Shown: piece by piece, positions 62,524-64,000 of the stretch | Layout: every line of letters begins with the position of its first letter | Numbering within the stretch: the first letter of the stretch is position 1 | Origin: Psoroptes ovis | Taxonomy: Eukaryota; Arthropoda; Arachnida; Sarcoptiformes; Psoroptidae | Direction of reading: 5' to 3' | Length of the DNA stretch: 64,000 nt | NCBI GenBank assembly: GCA_002943765.1 | Contig: PQWQ01000032.1 | Span: 124,001 to 188,000 of the forward strand | Notes under the pieces: generated by a model | Database searches by the model: none | The model's input: the letters and a program-made list of their open reading frames with translations, nothing else | What the model was told of the DNA's origin: nothing | Program-made: the position numbers and the translations under genes

Positions 62524-62650
62524 CCATCATGCTGCAATTGCCATTCATTTCATCATTATTACGTTTCACCATCATCGAATCGAAATAATCATAATCATTT
62601 TGATTAATTTTGCTAAATTTTTTATTTAATTTTGCCAACATTTTTGCCAT
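62524..62650 (-). CDS. Candidate coding first exon (possibly an alternative MCTP start)
   Basis: From an ATG in good context (AACGATGG) 42 codons are open to a GTATGT donor: MAKMLAKLNKKFSKINQNDY followed by an acidic, Met-rich part. It ends in phase 1. The nearest downstream gene on this strand is MCTP, but no acceptor of matching phase and good quality was identified, so the link is speculative. Codon composition looks coding. Confidence 0.35.
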
Positions 62651-64000
62651 CGTTGTGTTGTAATGAATACTCGCTATTTCAAATGAATTTTTCAGTAATA
62701 ATTCTCAGTGAGCCAATTTATCTATAAAAATGGAATGAAAGAAAGATAACTAAATAAATTCGATCATTGATTGATTGATCAAAACGATATTTTTTTCGTT
62801 GTAATTCTTAAGCTTTATTTGACACAAAACACAGGTGTTTTAATGAATGAATTAAAAATCGGATGAAATTTTCTGTTTTATCGAATTGAAACATGGCTTA
62901 GTCTGGAAAATACAATTTGTCAATCAATGATTTTAAAAAAATTATAACCTTAATGACCTTTATCAAATTTTGAGTATAAACAGATGTTTTTTTTTTCATA
63001 TTTTGAATAAATGAATGAATAGATGATAGAATCTGACTAAGAATTAACAATTTGACGCTGTCGATTATCAAATTCCTGAATGATCATATCGGTAAATGTA
63101 TCGATTTTGTCAAAATAAATAAAATATTTTACGCCGAAAACCATGAATGGGTTGGTAAAATTATTTAAAGCCTAAGTCCTGTGTAATTATGATGTCATGA
63201 TCATATAATCTAATCAACAGCAACCATTCGAATTGGCCATGAAAAATATTGGCCAATTTATGCATTTATTGATTGTTTTATTGCTTGATTAAAATCAAAT
63301 GTCATTTCATTATGATTGTTATTGTTTACATAGTGGATCAATGAATCGACAAAAAAAAATTTGACAAATGAATTTTCATGTGTAGATCTTTGAAAAGTTT
63401 TCGAAAGAAAAGTTAAGTAAATAAAACGTATGTAAGAAAATTGATTTGCGTCAATAAAGAAATCAACAATACAGGGCTTAATGTTTTAATTCGGAGTTTT
63501 AAAATTGATTTTCATAGTTTTCAATGTAATTTCAAACAATACAATTACGAAATTGAATTTTAAAACCCTGAATAAAAACTTTAAACTTTGTAAAATATAA
63601 TAATTCACAAATATTGCAATAATAATAAATAAATAAAACTTACCAAAATTGGTGAATAAAGGATTGGTGAATAAATATTTGATTTGTAAAAAAAATGCAA
63701 AACATTCGAATGAATGATAATGAAATTCAAATATTTCAATATTTTTCCAGCACAACACACTGTCATCATGACTGGCATTTTTCTGTCTGAAAATGATTCC
63801 ATCAGTTATGGAAGTTATGGATCCCGAAATTCTTCGCTATTATTGATTCATTCATAATGATTCGATGTATCGATTTATGGCGCAAGTTCATTTTGATGAT
63901 TCTTATGTTTTTTGGTATCCAAACAATCAATTTATCGTTGATAAATATGATTGTTTTGTCACTTGTTATTTACATTAACATAAATAAAAATATACATTAA
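62651..64000. other. Intergenic to window end, no gene seen
   Basis: AT-rich sequence with simple runs and MITE copy 6. Minus-strand frames around 63486-63802 are Phe/Ile/Tyr-rich, partly overlap the MITE and lack coding character. Confidence 0.4.
63470..63592. mobile_element. 119-bp palindromic MITE, copy 6
   Basis: Element 63472-63590 flanked by TA. Starts CAGGGCTTAATGTTTTAATT and ends AACTTTAAACTTTG. Arms more diverged than in copy 4. Confidence 0.75.

Noticed and set aside
63486..63802. Two minus-strand frames near the window end
   Set aside because: Partly made of MITE copy 6 and otherwise Phe/Leu/Ile-rich AT translation.

Overview
The window is nuclear DNA from a eukaryote with a compact, AT-rich genome. 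Introns are mostly about 50-100 bp with GT..AG borders, codon use is AT-biased, intergenic DNA is full of short A/T and CATT-type repeats, and many proteins carry poly-Asn, poly-Gln, poly-His and poly-Asp runs. The gene set (unkempt, receptor guanylyl cyclase, MCTP, arthropod-like transferrin) points to an arthropod. Gene density and style suggest an acariform mite such as a dust mite; this taxonomic call is inference. I found no rRNA, tRNA or CRISPR and no complete transposase gene.

Layout. 0-9.3 kb: 3' part of ELP1 (tRNA wobble modification), a complete 16-exon receptor guanylyl cyclase, and an aquaglyceroporin. 11-20.3 kb: a dense cluster of housekeeping genes: AP-2 mu, proteasome assembly chaperone PSMG1, snoRNP factor NAF1, a HAX1-like protein, splicing factor RNF113A/CWC24 and UPF1. 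They are arranged as divergent and convergent pairs, two convergent pairs ending only 4 and 13 bp apart. 20.7-24.8 kb: ribosomal proteins S9 and S6, both with 5'-TOP-like starts, and the mitochondrial PPR protein PTCD1. 26.7-34.1 kb: unkempt, with six CCCH fingers, two possible first coding exons and no visible RING. 35.8-38.2 kb: a small membrane protein and the 60S export adapter NMD3. 42.8-47.1 kb: a bilobal transferrin-like protein and a Cys-rich single-pass membrane orphan. 51-53.5 kb: an SLC5 sodium-coupled transporter. 56.2-60.7 kb: MCTP, a multi-C2 ER/membrane protein.

The housekeeping genes share themes of RNA and ribosome biology (ELP1, NAF1, RNF113A, UPF1, RpS9, RpS6, NMD3, PTCD1) but I see no operon-like logic; this is ordinary linkage.

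The most unusual content is repetitive. There is a 119-bp palindromic TA-flanked MITE family (six copies), one copy of which sits at the exact centre of another perfect palindrome. There are four 75-85 bp mariner-like elements that are little more than two terminal repeats back to back, and two hAT-type miniature elements with perfect 8-bp target duplications (187 bp and only 49 bp). A 2.3-kb, 44-bp-unit minisatellite with higher-order structure is bracketed by a 70-bp direct repeat. Exon boundaries were deduced by eye from splice consensus, reading frame and family conservation; for the recognised genes every join keeps frame.
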